A DNA stretch of 64,000 nt from Hyalangium gracile (GTDB lineage Bacteria > Myxococcota > Myxococcia > Myxococcales > Myxococcaceae): NCBI RefSeq assembly GCF_020103725.1, contig NZ_JAHXBG010000012.1, positions 124,001 to 188,000 on the forward strand, in the 5' to 3' direction. A program made the translations under genes and the position numbers. The notes beneath the pieces are model-generated. The model saw only the letters and a program-made list of their open reading frames with translations, was not told the origin of the DNA and did not search any database. Shown here piece by piece: positions 37,408 through 47,500 of this stretch (its first letter is position 1; each line of letters begins with the position of its first letter).

Positions 37408-38418
37408 GTGTTCTCTCGCAACGCACGCGGCCTGCTCGACTTCCTGATGGCCGCCCTGTGTCTGTGGACCGCCTGGCACCACACGCCCGCGGGCGCGCTG
37501 GTGCGGCGAGGCGCGGCCTGGGCCTTCAACTCCCGGAGCACCGCCCGCCCGCTGCTGGCCTACTACGATGGGGTGAGCAGCTCCGGGGTGACGCCCTCCG
37601 CGCTCGTCCCGGAGGCGCCACCCGTGCGCCCCCTCTCCGAGGTCGAGACGCTCGCCTACGGCACGCACCTGGCGCTCAAGGGCCTCCAGCCCAAGGCGCG
37701 CAAGCCCGCGCTGGGGCTCGCCATGGAGCTGGGCATCCCCACCGAGTCGCTGCTGGACGCGGCGCAGGGGCCAGACGCCACGCGCAAGCTCCTCGAGGGC
37801 CTGGCCGGGGAGTTCCCCAGCGAGGAGGCCCGGCTCACCGCCGTGTTCGCGGGGCGCATCCCCGCGCGCTATGCCCAGGAGCGCGTGTCGGCCGTGGGAG
37901 GCCCGTTCACGCTGGAGGAGCTCTCCCGGCAGCTCCCGCCCGGCTACGAGGACGCCACGGTGGCGGCGACCCAGGCGCTGGCGCTCACCACCGCGTTCGG
38001 GCTGAAGTGGCCCGTGCCGGAGGCCACGCGCGTCTCCAGCCCGTTCGGCTACCGGATCCACCCCACGCTGGGCACTCGGAAGCTGCACACGGGCGTGGAC
38101 CTCAGCGTGCCCCAGGGCACGGAGGTCCGCGTGGTGGAGGATGGCACCGTGCGCCGCGCCAGCGAGGACGCGGTGAACGGCCGGGTGCTCATCATCGACC
38201 ATGGCCGCGGCGTCACGACGGCCTACTGTCACAACTCCGAGCTGCTGGTGAAGGTGGGCCAGCGCGTGAAGAGCGGGGACGTCATCGCCTACTCGGGCAA
38301 CACGGGCCGCTCCACCGGCCCGCACCTCCACTACCAGCTGGAGCTCTCCTCCCAGCCCGTGGACCCGCTGCGCTTCCGCTCCGGCTCGCGCGCCGTGGCC
38401 ACCGGCTCCCAGCTCTGA
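37408..38418 (+). CDS. M23 (LytM/NlpD-type) metallopeptidase
   Basis: The 336-residue protein starts at GTG 37408. A hydrophobic N-terminal helix (about 9-30) acts as signal or anchor. The central 180 residues are not recognised. The C-terminal M23 domain (about 210-320) has SSPFGYRIHPTLGTRKLHTGVD, with the first zinc ligands (H-x3-D), and GRSTGPHLHYQLELSSQPVDPLRF with the HxH motif. The four zinc-site residues are all present, so it should hydrolyse peptidoglycan cross-bridges or peptide stems, unlike degenerate NlpD/EnvC activators. It follows the membrane protein by 9 bp. Confidence 0.92.
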   Translation: MFSRNARGLLDFLMAALCLWTAWHHTPAGALVRRGAAWAFNSRSTARPLLAYYDGVSSSGVTPSALVPEAPPVRPLSEVETLAYGTHLALKGLQPKARKPALGLAMELGIPTESLLDAAQGPDATRKLLEGLAGEFPSEEARLTAVFAGRIPARYAQERVSAVGGPFTLEELSRQLPPGYEDATVAATQALALTTAFGLKWPVPEATRVSSPFGYRIHPTLGTRKLHTGVDLSVPQGTEVRVVEDGTVRRASEDAVNGRVLIIDHGRGVTTAYCHNSELLVKVGQRVKSGDVIAYSGNTGRSTGPHLHYQLELSSQPVDPLRFRSGSRAVATGSQL

Positions 38419-38438
38419 GCCACGTTCGGGCGGCCGCG

Positions 38439-38470
38439 CTGACACGTCAGAACTGGTACTGACATGTCAG
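38439..38470. promoter_or_regulatory. Twin CTGAC-N2-GTCAG palindromes 20 bp apart
   Basis: CTGACACGTCAG (38439-38450) and CTGACATGTCAG (38459-38470) are two short palindromes with centres 20 bp apart, about two helical turns. They lie 20 bp after the peptidase stop and 174 bp before mscS. As DNA they look like paired operators of a TetR-type dimer. As RNA the two copies also pair with each other (11 of 12) around AACTGGTA, so a terminator for the peptidase gene is an alternative. No T-run follows. Confidence 0.55.
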
Positions 38471-38643
38471 TGGCGGGGGAGCGCTCCGGCCTCCAGCGCG
38501 GAAGAGGCAGGAGGCTCCTCGCAAGCGGCGGTTTTCCGAGGGGTAGGCGAGGGAGCTGTCCCAGGCACCGCGTTTGCTAACTCCAGCGGGGCGGCTCTAG
38601 AACTGTCGGCTTTCAGACAGGCCCCGCCCGAGGTCCCCCCGAC

Positions 38644-39465
38644 ATGGAAGCACTCATCCAGCAGCTCAAAACCCTGGCGCTCACCGATGCGCTGCCCTTC
38701 CTGCTCAAGCTGGGCGGAGCGCTCGTGCTGTGGTTCATCGGGCGCACGGTCATCGGCGGATTCCAGCGCGTCCTGCACCTCACGATGCAGAAGCGGAAGA
38801 TCGACGCCACGCTGATCCGCTACGTCGAGTCGCTCTTCTCCAGCGCCCTCACCATCCTGCTGCTGCTGGGCCTGCTGGGGATGCTGGGCATCGAGACGAC
38901 GTCGTTCGCCGCGCTGCTGGCGGCGGCGGGCATCGCCATCGGCTCGGCGTGGTCGGGGCTGCTCTCCAACTTCGCCGCGGGCGTCTTCCTGCTCGTGCTG
39001 CGCCCCTTCCGCGTGGGCGATGAGATCACCTCGGGGGAGGTCACCGGGATGGTGCAGGAGATCGGCCTGTTCGTCACCGCCATCGACACGCCGGACAACC
39101 TGCGCATCTTCGTCGGCAACAGCCGGCTGCTCGGCGAGAACATCGTCAACCTCAGCCACCACCCCAACCGGCGCATCACCATCAAGGTGCCGCTGGTCCA
39201 CGGCTGCGATGTCCCGGCCGTCAAGCGCGCGCTGGAGGCGAGGGTGGCGGGCGTCCCCGACGTCCTGGCCCAGCCCGCCGTCTCCGTCGAGGTGGAGGAG
39301 TTCACCGTGACGGGGCCCGTGCTCGCGGTGCAGGCCTGGTGCAAGCCGCCGAGTGCCAACCCGGTGAAGGACGGCATGGGCCAGGCCATCCAGGAGGCCC
39401 TGGCGCTCTCCGGGTACGCCCTGCCCATGCAGTCGCAGAACCTGATTCTCCCCAAGACCGGCTGA
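38644..39465 (+). CDS. Small-conductance mechanosensitive channel, MscS family
   Basis: The 273-residue protein has the MscS layout. Three transmembrane helices occupy residues about 15-110 ([24 protein letters not shown], then [65 protein letters not shown]). The pore helix TM3 is the Gly/Ala-rich segment [25 protein letters not shown]. The cytoplasmic beta and alpha/beta vestibule follows, with [44 protein letters not shown]. MscS channels open under membrane tension to relieve hypo-osmotic shock. dut follows 22 bp after. Confidence 0.94.
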   Translation: MEALIQQLKTLALTDALPFLLKLGGALVLWFIGRTVIGGFQRVLHLTMQKRKIDATLIRYVESLFSSALTILLLLGLLGMLGIETTSFAALLAAAGIAIGSAWSGLLSNFAAGVFLLVLRPFRVGDEITSGEVTGMVQEIGLFVTAIDTPDNLRIFVGNSRLLGENIVNLSHHPNRRITIKVPLVHGCDVPAVKRALEARVAGVPDVLAQPAVSVEVEEFTVTGPVLAVQAWCKPPSANPVKDGMGQAIQEALALSGYALPMQSQNLILPKTG

Positions 39466-39487
39466 GGTCGTGCTAGGTCGCACGCGC

Positions 39488-39937
39488 ATGGCTACCCTGC
39501 AGGTTCGACGCGTGCGCCCCGACCATCCGGATCCCCTGCCGCTGCCTCGGTACGAGACGGCCCAGGCCGCTGGGATGGATCTCCGGGCGGACATCGATGG
39601 AGAGCGGACGCTGCGCCCCCTCGAGCGGCTGGCCGTACCCACCGGGCTGGCCATCGCGCTGCCTCCCGGCTACGAGGGGCAGGTGCGGCCCCGCTCCGGG
39701 CTGGCGCTCAAGCACGGCATCACCCTGCTGAACTCGCCCGGGACGATCGATGCGGACTACCGGGGCGAGGTCCACGCCGTCCTGGTGAACCTCTCCCAGG
39801 AGCCCTTCACCCTGCGTAGAGGTGACCGGGTGGCCCAGCTGGTCGTGGCGCCTGTCACCGTGGCGGAGATCCAGGAGGTCGCCGTCCTGGACGCCACCCC
39901 TCGGGGGGAAGGTGGGTTCGGCTCCACCGGACGATGA
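39488..39937 (+). CDS. dut: Deoxyuridine 5'-triphosphate nucleotidohydrolase (dUTPase)
   Basis: Dut hydrolyses dUTP to dUMP, keeping uracil out of DNA and supplying dTMP synthesis. ATG 39488 gives 149 residues; GTG 39470 is possible but less likely. All five trimeric dUTPase motifs are seen: [36 protein letters not shown] with the catalytic Asp, [10 protein letters not shown], and the C-terminal [11 protein letters not shown] arm that closes the active site. Confidence 0.97.
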   Translation: MATLQVRRVRPDHPDPLPLPRYETAQAAGMDLRADIDGERTLRPLERLAVPTGLAIALPPGYEGQVRPRSGLALKHGITLLNSPGTIDADYRGEVHAVLVNLSQEPFTLRRGDRVAQLVVAPVTVAEIQEVAVLDATPRGEGGFGSTGR

Positions 39938-40032
39938 CACCGGCTCGTTCCTTGCTGCCCTGGGAGTGGGCAGGATAAGGAGGGTGTGGGCCACCGGCAA
40001 AGGGCCCATGCAAGGAGTCGGAGTCCCCTCTC

Positions 40033-42204
40033 GTGCTCTGCTACCGCTGCGGCAGCCACGTCCCTGATACGACCGACACCTGTCCTACCTGCGGCCAGAA
40101 GTTCGACGCCGCGGCTCGACAGGCCTCGGGCGCTTCCGCGCGCAAGCGAGGGGGCGTGGAGGGGGCCCCCTACAAGCAGGGGGACGTCGCCGCCGGGCGC
40201 TACGTCATCAAGGAGCTGCTGGGCGCCGGGCCCGTTGGCTACGTCTTCCGGGCGCAGGATCGCTCGCAGGATGTCGACGTCGCCTTCAAGGTCATCAACC
40301 CCCGGCTCCTCCAGGAGCCCGAGGAGCGGACCCAGTTCTCGCTGGTGATGCGGGTCGGCAAGAAGCTCAACCACCCGTACCTGTCGCGCGTGTACGAGGA
40401 GGGCCTCGACCAGGATCGCCCGTACTTCACCTCGCAGGTCATCGAAGGCATGCCGCTGCGCCGGATGATGGAGATGCGCGCGGCCAAGGGGCAGCCCTTC
40501 ACCCTCAAGGAGGTGGAGCCGCTGCTCAGCCAGCTGGGTGCCGCGCTGGATGCCGCGCACCGGTACGGGCCCCACTCGGACCTCAAGCCGGAGAACATCA
40601 TCGTCCTGCCGGACGTGCTCAAGGTGACCGACTATGGGCTCGCCCTGGGCATCCCGCGCCTGCCGTTCGTCCAGGCCCAGAAGGGCTACCGCGCCGAGGG
40701 CTACATCGCCCCCGAGTACGTCTCCAACGGGGAGATCGACTCGCGCATGGACATCTACTCGCTCGCGGTCATCGTGGGCGAGATGCTCACCGGGCTGATG
40801 CCGGACGCGGACGGCATCCCCGAGGTCCTGATGAAGAATCCGGACCTCCCGCCCGCCTTCGAGGCGCTCTACCGGCGCGCGCTCAACTCCAACCCGCTGG
40901 CCCGCCCCAAGACGGCGGGCGAGTTCTCCGCCGAGTTCTCCTCCATCGTGGCCAAGGGGCCGGCCGCCCTGAAGCGTCCGGCGCCGCAGGCGGCTCCGCT
41001 GGGCAGCTCGGCGCTCACCCAGACGGCCCGGAGCTCGGAGAAGCCACCTCCGCCGGTGCCCACCGATCAGCTCCCCATCGCCAGCGTCTCTCCGCCGCTG
41101 CCGGTGCGGTCGCCGCCCGCGCCGGAGCTGCCTCCGGTGGATGCCACCCAGCCGATGGATGCCGCGATGCTGGCCGCCATCATGGCGGCGCCTCCCGTGG
41201 CCGCCGCCAAGCCCGATGGGGCGGACAAGCCTCCCGAGCCCCGGCTCTCCGGGGAGTCTCGCCCCGGCAGGCTCTCCGCCTCGGGGCAGCCCCCGGCTTC
41301 CTCCGCGGCGACGGCCAGTGCAGCCCGGGCTCCGGCGCCTGCGGCGACAGGCGCTCGCCAGTCCGCGAAGCAGGCGGCTCCGCGCACCTCCAAGAAGGTG
41401 GAGAAGCGGTCCATGCCGGCCCTCTGGCTCGTGCTGCTGACCGTCGCGGGGCTGGCCACGGGCTCGGCCGTTGGCTACCTCATCCTCAAGCGCATGGGCC
41501 CGCCGGGCCAGGAGAACGGGGGAGGGCTCCCGGCGCAGCCGCCGCGGCCGCCGCCGACGCCCTCGGTGCCCTCGGCTCCCTCGACTCCCGCGGAGGTGGG
41601 GCCGATGGTTCCCGTGGGCCGCTGCCCCTCGGGCATGAAGCTGGTGAGCGGCGGGGCCTTCAACCAGGGCGCACCCGCGGATGAGCAGGACCGCATGGTG
41701 GATGAGCGGCCGCTGCGGAGCGTCCAGGTCGTCTCCTTCTGCATCGACGAGTACGAGTACCCCAACCAGAAGGGCGCCCAGCCCCGCGTCAGCGTGACCT
41801 GGGAGGAGGCGCGGCAGCTCTGCGACAAGGAAAAGAAGCGGCTCTGCCGGGAGGAGGAGTGGGAGAAGGCCTGCAAGGGGCCCGGCAGCTCGCGCTACCC
41901 GTACCCGGGCCCATTCAACCCGGAGCGCTGCAACACCGATGATGCCCAGGGCAAGGATCGCAAGCTGGCCGAGGCGGGCCGCTTCGAGGAGTGCCGCTCG
42001 GCCTACCAGGTCGCCGATCTCTCCGGCAACGTGGCGGAGTGGACGTCCTCGCCCTTCACGGGCAATGACCTGAACCGGACGCAGAAGGGAGGCGCCTTCG
42101 ACCGGCCCGGCTACGCGGTCCGCTGCTCGGCACGGATCAGCGGTGATCCAGGCAAGCCGGAGCCCACCGTGGGCTTCCGCTGCTGCGCGGATGTGCAGCC
42201 ATGA
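40033..42204 (+). CDS. Zinc-ribbon Ser/Thr protein kinase fused to a formylglycine-generating-enzyme (SUMF1)-like domain
   Basis: The 723-residue protein starts at GTG 40033. A zinc ribbon (CYRCGSHVPDTTDTCPTCG, residues 3-21) precedes a kinase domain (about 55-310). The loop LLGAGPVGYVFRA and Lys in VDVAFKVINP are intact. The catalytic loop is HSDLKPENIIVLPD, not HRD, and the Mg loop is TDYGLALG instead of DFG; Asp, Lys and Asn are kept, so it is a non-RD-type kinase that may still be active. A Pro/Ala linker and one membrane helix (about 459-482) lead to an FGE-sulfatase/SUMF1-like domain (about 535-720; SVTWEEARQLCDKEKKRLCREEEWEKAC, VADLSGNVAEWT, GGAFDRPGYAVRC...GFRCC). This places the SUMF1-like domain outside the cytoplasm, where it probably binds ligand. 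The next gene overlaps it by 4 bp. Confidence 0.92.
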   Translation: MLCYRCGSHVPDTTDTCPTCGQKFDAAARQASGASARKRGGVEGAPYKQGDVAAGRYVIKELLGAGPVGYVFRAQDRSQDVDVAFKVINPRLLQEPEERTQFSLVMRVGKKLNHPYLSRVYEEGLDQDRPYFTSQVIEGMPLRRMMEMRAAKGQPFTLKEVEPLLSQLGAALDAAHRYGPHSDLKPENIIVLPDVLKVTDYGLALGIPRLPFVQAQKGYRAEGYIAPEYVSNGEIDSRMDIYSLAVIVGEMLTGLMPDADGIPEVLMKNPDLPPAFEALYRRALNSNPLARPKTAGEFSAEFSSIVAKGPAALKRPAPQAAPLGSSALTQTARSSEKPPPPVPTDQLPIASVSPPLPVRSPPAPELPPVDATQPMDAAMLAAIMAAPPVAAAKPDGADKPPEPRLSGESRPGRLSASGQPPASSAATASAARAPAPAATGARQSAKQAAPRTSKKVEKRSMPALWLVLLTVAGLATGSAVGYLILKRMGPPGQENGGGLPAQPPRPPPTPSVPSAPSTPAEVGPMVPVGRCPSGMKLVSGGAFNQGAPADEQDRMVDERPLRSVQVVSFCIDEYEYPNQKGAQPRVSVTWEEARQLCDKEKKRLCREEEWEKACKGPGSSRYPYPGPFNPERCNTDDAQGKDRKLAEAGRFEECRSAYQVADLSGNVAEWTSSPFTGNDLNRTQKGGAFDRPGYAVRCSARISGDPGKPEPTVGFRCCADVQP

Positions 42205-43139
42205 GGCGCACCGGGGCCGCGCTGCTGCTCGCGCTGCTGCCGGTGGTGGCCGCCGCCCAGGCGCGCCCGAAGGTGGTGGCGGTGAAGTCCTCCGCGCTCG
42301 CGCCCTACGCCTCCGTGCTCGCGGGCTTCCGCGCCGAGGCCAACGCCGACGTGCAGGAGATGATGCTGGACGAGAGCCCGGCCGCGGCCGCTCGCGTCTT
42401 CAAGGCGCTGTCGCTGCAGAAGCCGGCGCTGGTGCTGGCCATCGGGCCCCTGGCGGCCAACGCCGCGCGCCGCTCGCTGGGCGAGGAGATCCCCGTCCTC
42501 TTCGTCATGGTGCCCTACTTCGAGAAGTACGGCCTGGAGGGCCCCAACGTCACCGGCATCGCGCTGACGAGCGACTACGCCCCGGAGCTGGGCGCCCTCA
42601 AGGCGATGGTGCCCAAGGCGAAGCGGGTGGGCATCCTGCATGATCCGCGCTTCTCGGCGAAGCAGGTGCAGGCGGCGCAGGAGGCCGCCAGCGCCCAGGG
42701 GCTGACCATCGTCCCGCTGGAGGTGGAGACGCAGGCCCGCGTGGAGAAGGTGCTCGGGGGCGCGGCGGGCAAGGTGGACGCGCTGCTCATGGTGGCCGAC
42801 AAGACGGTGGCCAACACCGCCGTCGTCCAGGCGCTCATCACCTTCGCCACCACCCAGAAGATTCCCCTGGTGGCGCTGACGCCCAGCCAGGTGAAGGAGG
42901 GCGCCACGCTCTCGCTGGCTCCCAGCCCCACGGCCATCGGCCAGCAGGCCGGGCGGCTCGCCAACCGCATCATCCACGAGAAGGTGGACCCCGGCGCGCT
43001 GGCGGTGGCGCAGCCCGAGGGCATGGATCTGTCCATCAGCCTCACCGCCACCCGTAAGCTGAGCTCCTCCTGCGACGTCGCGATGGAACTGCTCCGGTAC
43101 GCGGCGAAGCGGGACTTTCCCGTCAAGGTGCTCGAGTGA
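42201..43139 (+). CDS. ABC-type substrate-binding protein (ABC_sub_bind/TrpX-like)
   Basis: The 312-residue protein starts at ATG 42201, overlapping the kinase stop by 4 bp. A signal peptide (MRRTGAALLLALLPVVAAAQA) precedes a two-lobed periplasmic-binding fold: VVAVKSSALAPYASVLAGFRAEA, PALVLAIGPLAANAARRSLGEEIPVLFVMVPYFEKYGLEGPNVTGIALTSD, AKRVGILHDPRFSAKQVQ, VDALLMVADKTV, and TTQKIPLVALTPSQVKEGATLSLAPSPTAIGQQAGRLANRI. This is the ABC_sub_bind family, whose studied members bind tryptophan or other amino acids. No permease or ATPase gene is adjacent. The overlap with a receptor kinase suggests it may supply a ligand signal, but this is inference. Confidence 0.85.
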   Translation: MRRTGAALLLALLPVVAAAQARPKVVAVKSSALAPYASVLAGFRAEANADVQEMMLDESPAAAARVFKALSLQKPALVLAIGPLAANAARRSLGEEIPVLFVMVPYFEKYGLEGPNVTGIALTSDYAPELGALKAMVPKAKRVGILHDPRFSAKQVQAAQEAASAQGLTIVPLEVETQARVEKVLGGAAGKVDALLMVADKTVANTAVVQALITFATTQKIPLVALTPSQVKEGATLSLAPSPTAIGQQAGRLANRIIHEKVDPGALAVAQPEGMDLSISLTATRKLSSSCDVAMELLRYAAKRDFPVKVLE

Positions 43140-44449
43140 TTCCACGATACAGCCGTCAGGAGATGGCCGCCCTCTGGTCCGACGTTGCCCGCTACCGCCG
43201 CTGGCGGGACGTGGAGCTGACCGCGCTGGAGGGCATGGTGCAGGCGGGGCTCGCCCCCAAGGAGGCGCTGGAGGACTGCCGGGCTCGCGCCGGGGACTTC
43301 ACGCCGGAGGATGCCGCGCGCATCGAGGAGATCGAGCGCACGACGAAGCATGACGTCATCGCCTTCCTCACCTTCATGGAGGAGCGCATCGGCCCCAGCG
43401 CCCGCTGGCTGCACATGGGGATGACGTCCTCGGACGTGCTGGACACGTCGCTGGGGATGACGCTGCGCGACGCGGTGGATCTCCTCCTCCAGGGGCTGGC
43501 GCGGGCGATGGCGGCGGTGGAGAGGCGCGCCTTCGAGCACAAGAACACGGTGATGATGGGGCGCAGCCACGGCATCCACGCCGAGCCCATCACCTTCGGC
43601 CACAAGCTGGCCATCTGGTACGACGAGCTGAGCCGCGCCCGCGCCCGGCTGGAGCGCGCCCGCGAGGCCATCGCCGTGGGGATGATCTCCGGCGCGGTGG
43701 GGACGTTCGCGCACCTGCCTCCCTCCGTGGAGGAGCACGTGTGCCGCAAGCTGGGGCTCCACGAGGAGCCGGCCTCCAGCCAGATCATCCAGCGCGACAG
43801 GCACGCGGAGTTCTTCACGGCCCTGGCCCTGCTGGGCACCAGCATCGAGAAGTTCGCGGTGGAGATCCGCCACCTGCAGCGCACCGAGGTGCGCGAGGCG
43901 GAGGAGCCCTTCACGCCGGGCCAGAAGGGCTCCAGCGCCATGCCGCACAAGCGCAACCCCATCCTGTCGGAGAACCTGACGGGGCTGGCGCGGCTGCTGC
44001 GCGGCTACGCGGTGAGCGCCATGGAGGACGTGCCGCTGTGGCACGAGCGGGACATCTCCCACTCCTCCGTGGAGCGCGTCATCGGCCCGGACGCCACCAT
44101 CGTGGCGGACTTCATGCTCCACCGCTTCGCGGGGCTGATGGAGAACCTGCGCGTCTACCCCGAGCAGATGGCCCGCAACGTGGAGCTGCTGGGCGGGGTG
44201 GTGAACTCGCAGCGCATCCTGCTGGAGCTGGCGCGCAAGGGGATGGACCGGCAGGCCGCCTACGTCATCGTCCAGCGCAACGCGATGAAGATGTACGAGG
44301 AGGGCGTGGGCTTCCGCGAGGCGCTGCTGAAGGACGCCGATCTGCTGAAGATGATGACCCCCGAGGAGATCAACGACTGCTTCTCCACGGGCTACCACAC
44401 GCGCCACATGGACGACATCTTCCGCCGCGTGTTCGGCCGCAGCGAGTAG
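43136..44449 (+). CDS. purB: Adenylosuccinate lyase
   Basis: PurB catalyses two beta-eliminations of purine synthesis: SAICAR to AICAR and adenylosuccinate to AMP, each releasing fumarate. The 437-residue protein starts at GTG 43136, overlapping the previous stop by 4 bp. Conserved regions are [64 protein letters not shown] with the catalytic His region, [20 protein letters not shown], and the superfamily signature [22 protein letters not shown]. The catalytic Ser lies in this flexible loop. The 4-bp overlap with an ABC substrate-binding gene is unusual for purB. Confidence 0.97.
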   Translation: MIPRYSRQEMAALWSDVARYRRWRDVELTALEGMVQAGLAPKEALEDCRARAGDFTPEDAARIEEIERTTKHDVIAFLTFMEERIGPSARWLHMGMTSSDVLDTSLGMTLRDAVDLLLQGLARAMAAVERRAFEHKNTVMMGRSHGIHAEPITFGHKLAIWYDELSRARARLERAREAIAVGMISGAVGTFAHLPPSVEEHVCRKLGLHEEPASSQIIQRDRHAEFFTALALLGTSIEKFAVEIRHLQRTEVREAEEPFTPGQKGSSAMPHKRNPILSENLTGLARLLRGYAVSAMEDVPLWHERDISHSSVERVIGPDATIVADFMLHRFAGLMENLRVYPEQMARNVELLGGVVNSQRILLELARKGMDRQAAYVIVQRNAMKMYEEGVGFREALLKDADLLKMMTPEEINDCFSTGYHTRHMDDIFRRVFGRSE

Positions 44450-44513
44450 GGCGCGCCCGGCGCCGGCCTGGGCCACCGCTCGCGCGCGCTGGGAGGACTC
44501 CCACCTCGAGGAA

Positions 44514-44547
44514 AGAGGGCCCGGGTAGCACTTCACCCGGGCCCTCT
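44514..44547. terminator. Bidirectional terminator between purB and the surface-protein gene
   Basis: AGAGGGCCCGGGT (44514-44526) and ACCCGGGCCCTCT (44535-44547) form a perfect 13-bp stem around AGCACTTC. It lies between two convergent stops (44449 and 44574), so it can end both transcripts. The minus-strand side is followed by CTTTCC. Confidence 0.9.
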
Positions 44548-44573
44548 GGTGCTTCAGTCAGTCTTCGCCGGGA

Positions 44574-47500
44574 TCAGGGATCCATGGGCTTTCCATCGAT
44601 CTCCAGGATGGTGAAGACGACGCGGCGGTTGTTCTCGCGGCCCTGGGCCGTCTTGTTCGTGTCCACCGGCTGCGTCTCTCCGTAGCCCTCGGACTCCAGG
44701 CGCTCCGGAGCGATGCCCGCCTGCTCCACCAGGTACTTGCGGACGTTGCCCGCGCGCCGCTGCGACAGGTCCATGTTGAAGTCGTCCGCACCGCGGTCAT
44801 CGGTGTGGCCCTCGACGCGAACCTTGGTGATCTGCGGGTTGGCCCGGAGCACCTGTCCCACCTGCTGCAGCAGCGGGAAGGAGCGCGCCAGCACCACGTC
44901 CTTGTTGGTGGCGAAGTACACCTTCTCGAGGATCATGATCGAGCGGCCATGGACCTCGACCTGGGGCTTGCCCTCGTCCGGGCAGCCGTCCGAGTCGTCC
45001 ACGCCGTTGATGACCTCGGGCTCGGTCGCGCACTTGTCCTCGCCATCGACGACGCCGTCCCGGTCGTTGTCGGGGTCGGGGCAGCCGTCCTCGTCCTGGA
45101 AGTTGTCCTTGTCCTCCGGCTGCAGCGGGCACTTGTCCTGGCCGTCCAGGTTGCCGTCCTGATCGTTGTCGGGGTCGGGGCAGCCGTCCTCGTCCTGGAA
45201 GCCGTCCTTGTCCTCCGGCTCGTTCGGGCACTTGTCGGCCGTGTCGGGCTGGCCATCCAGATCGTTGTCGGGGTCGGGGCAGCCGTCCTCATCCTGGAAG
45301 CCGTCCTTGTCCTCCGGCTCGTTCGGGCACTTGTCCGCCACGTCGGGGATGCCGTCCTGGTCGTTGTCGAGGTCCGGGCAGCCGTCCTCGTCCTGGAAGC
45401 CATCCCTGTCCTCCGCATCGTCCGGGCACTTGTCCTCGGTGTCTGGCAGGCCGTCGTCGTCCGAGTCCTTCGGACGCGGGGGAGGCGCCTCCGCCGTCCA
45501 GGAGAAGCCGGTGAACACCCGGAAGGAGGGCATGCCGTAGCCGACCGTCATGCCTCGGCCCAGCCCGAGCGTGGCCAGCACGTTCTTGTTGAAGTGGTAC
45601 TGGAGCCCGGCCAGCAGCTCCAGGGGGATCTCCTCCTCGTCCGCTCCGCCCGTGGCGCCCAGGCCCAGCGCGCCCGCCAGCGACGCCATGCCCGTGAGAT
45701 CATGGCCCCGGACCTGGAACGGGATGGCGGCGCCGAGCCCGTAGCTCAGCTCGTTGCCCACCGAGAGGTTGAGCAGTTCCTGGCGGCTGCGCAGGCTCAC
45801 GCCCACGTTGGCGAGCAGCCGGGTGCCGTTGTCGAAGGCGTAGTCCGCCGCGACGCGCGGCTGCACGCCGACGCCCTTCTGGCCGTGCAGATCCTTGCTG
45901 CCGCCGGTGGGGAGCACCACCGGGGCGGCGAGCGCCAGGCGCAGGCCCTCGTGGTCGAGCAGCAGCGCCTTGGGCACCAGCCGCAGGTCGCCCAGGCCGC
46001 CCTTCCACGTCTGCTCCACGGGGCCCGAGGCCTGCTCGTTGAACTCGCCATGCTGGAGGTTGAGGGGAACGGACGCCCCCAGCTCGAAGTGATTCCCCAG
46101 GCCGATGGCGCCTACCAGGTCGAAGCCCAGCTGGTTCTTCACCAGGTGCTGGAGCAGATCCTCGTTGGCCGCGTTGATGACGACCAGCGGCTCATGGGCG
46201 TAGTTGAGGTACAGGCCGGCGCGCCACGCCAGGTGTCCCGGCACTCCCGCGCCGTGCAGGCCCAGCACGTCCGCCTTGCCCGGAGCGGGCTTGAACTGCT
46301 GCACGTCGATGGCCGTGGAGCTCTGCGCCCGCGCGGACGGGGAGGCCGCCAGCACCGCCACGGCTCCCAGCCCGAGCAGGGCGCGGAGGCCTCGCGAGGA
46401 GGACACCCGCGCGCCCCGGCGACCCAGGACGGTGAGGCCCACCAGGGCCAGGGCCATCCAGAGGGCGCTCGGCGGGCCGCCGTCGTCCGAGGCGCTGCAG
46501 CCCCGGCCCACCACGCGGCGCTCGATGATGGGGAGCGGCTCCACCGTGACGGTCACCGTGGCCGTCGAGCTGCCGCCCTTGCCGTCGCTGATGGTGTAGG
46601 TGAACGTCTCCGTCCCCGAGAAGCCCGGCGCGGGCGTGTAGAGGATGCGGGTGCCCCCGTCGGCGATGGTCACCGTGCCGCCCTCGCTGCCCTGCGTCAC
46701 CGTGACGACGGTGAGGGTCTCCTCGATGTCGGGCGCGAACGAGTCGTTGGCCAGCACGTCGATGGAGTTGCCCTCCGTGCTCTCCGTCACCGTGGCCGAG
46801 TCATCCGTGGCCGTCGGCACGTCGTTCACGGGGTTGACGGTGAGCGGCAGGGTGTCCGTGTCGCTCTTCGGGCCGTCGGGGCCGGTGTTGCCCAGGTCGT
46901 TCGAGGTGATGGTGAGGCTGGCCTCGCCGAAGTAGTTGGCGTCCGGCGCGAAGGTCAGGCTCTGGATCGCCGCGTTGATGGCGGCCAGGGTGCCGGTGAA
47001 GGTCATCGTCGTGTCCGACGTGCCATCGCCCGCGGAGAACGTCAGCCCGGTGGTGGTTCCGCCCAGCGAGATGGTGCCGTGGGTGACGGTGAGCGTCACC
47101 TCGAGGTTGCCGCTGCCCACATCCACGTCGCTGATGGACAGCCCATTGCCGTTGGCCGTCGAGAGCGTCAGCGAGGTGTCCTCGGGCGTGCTCTGCGCAG
47201 TGGGCAGGTTGTTCACCGGCGGGTCGTTGGCGGCGATGACCCTCGTGGTCGTCGAGTCGAAGTTGTCCTCCAGGCTGCCGTCGGTCTGCGCCTCCACGTA
47301 GACGTCGGCCCGGATCGTCCCGCTCTCGATGGTGGGGATGACCACGATGGAGATGGGCGAGCCGAGGCCGATGCCCTGGTTCGGATAGGTGCAGACGACC
47401 TTGCGCGCCGCCTCCGAGCAGGTCCATCCCGGCCCGCTGGCGCTGGAGAACGTCGTCCCGGTGGGCACGTCGAACGTCACCGTGATGAGCCCCGTGTAGT

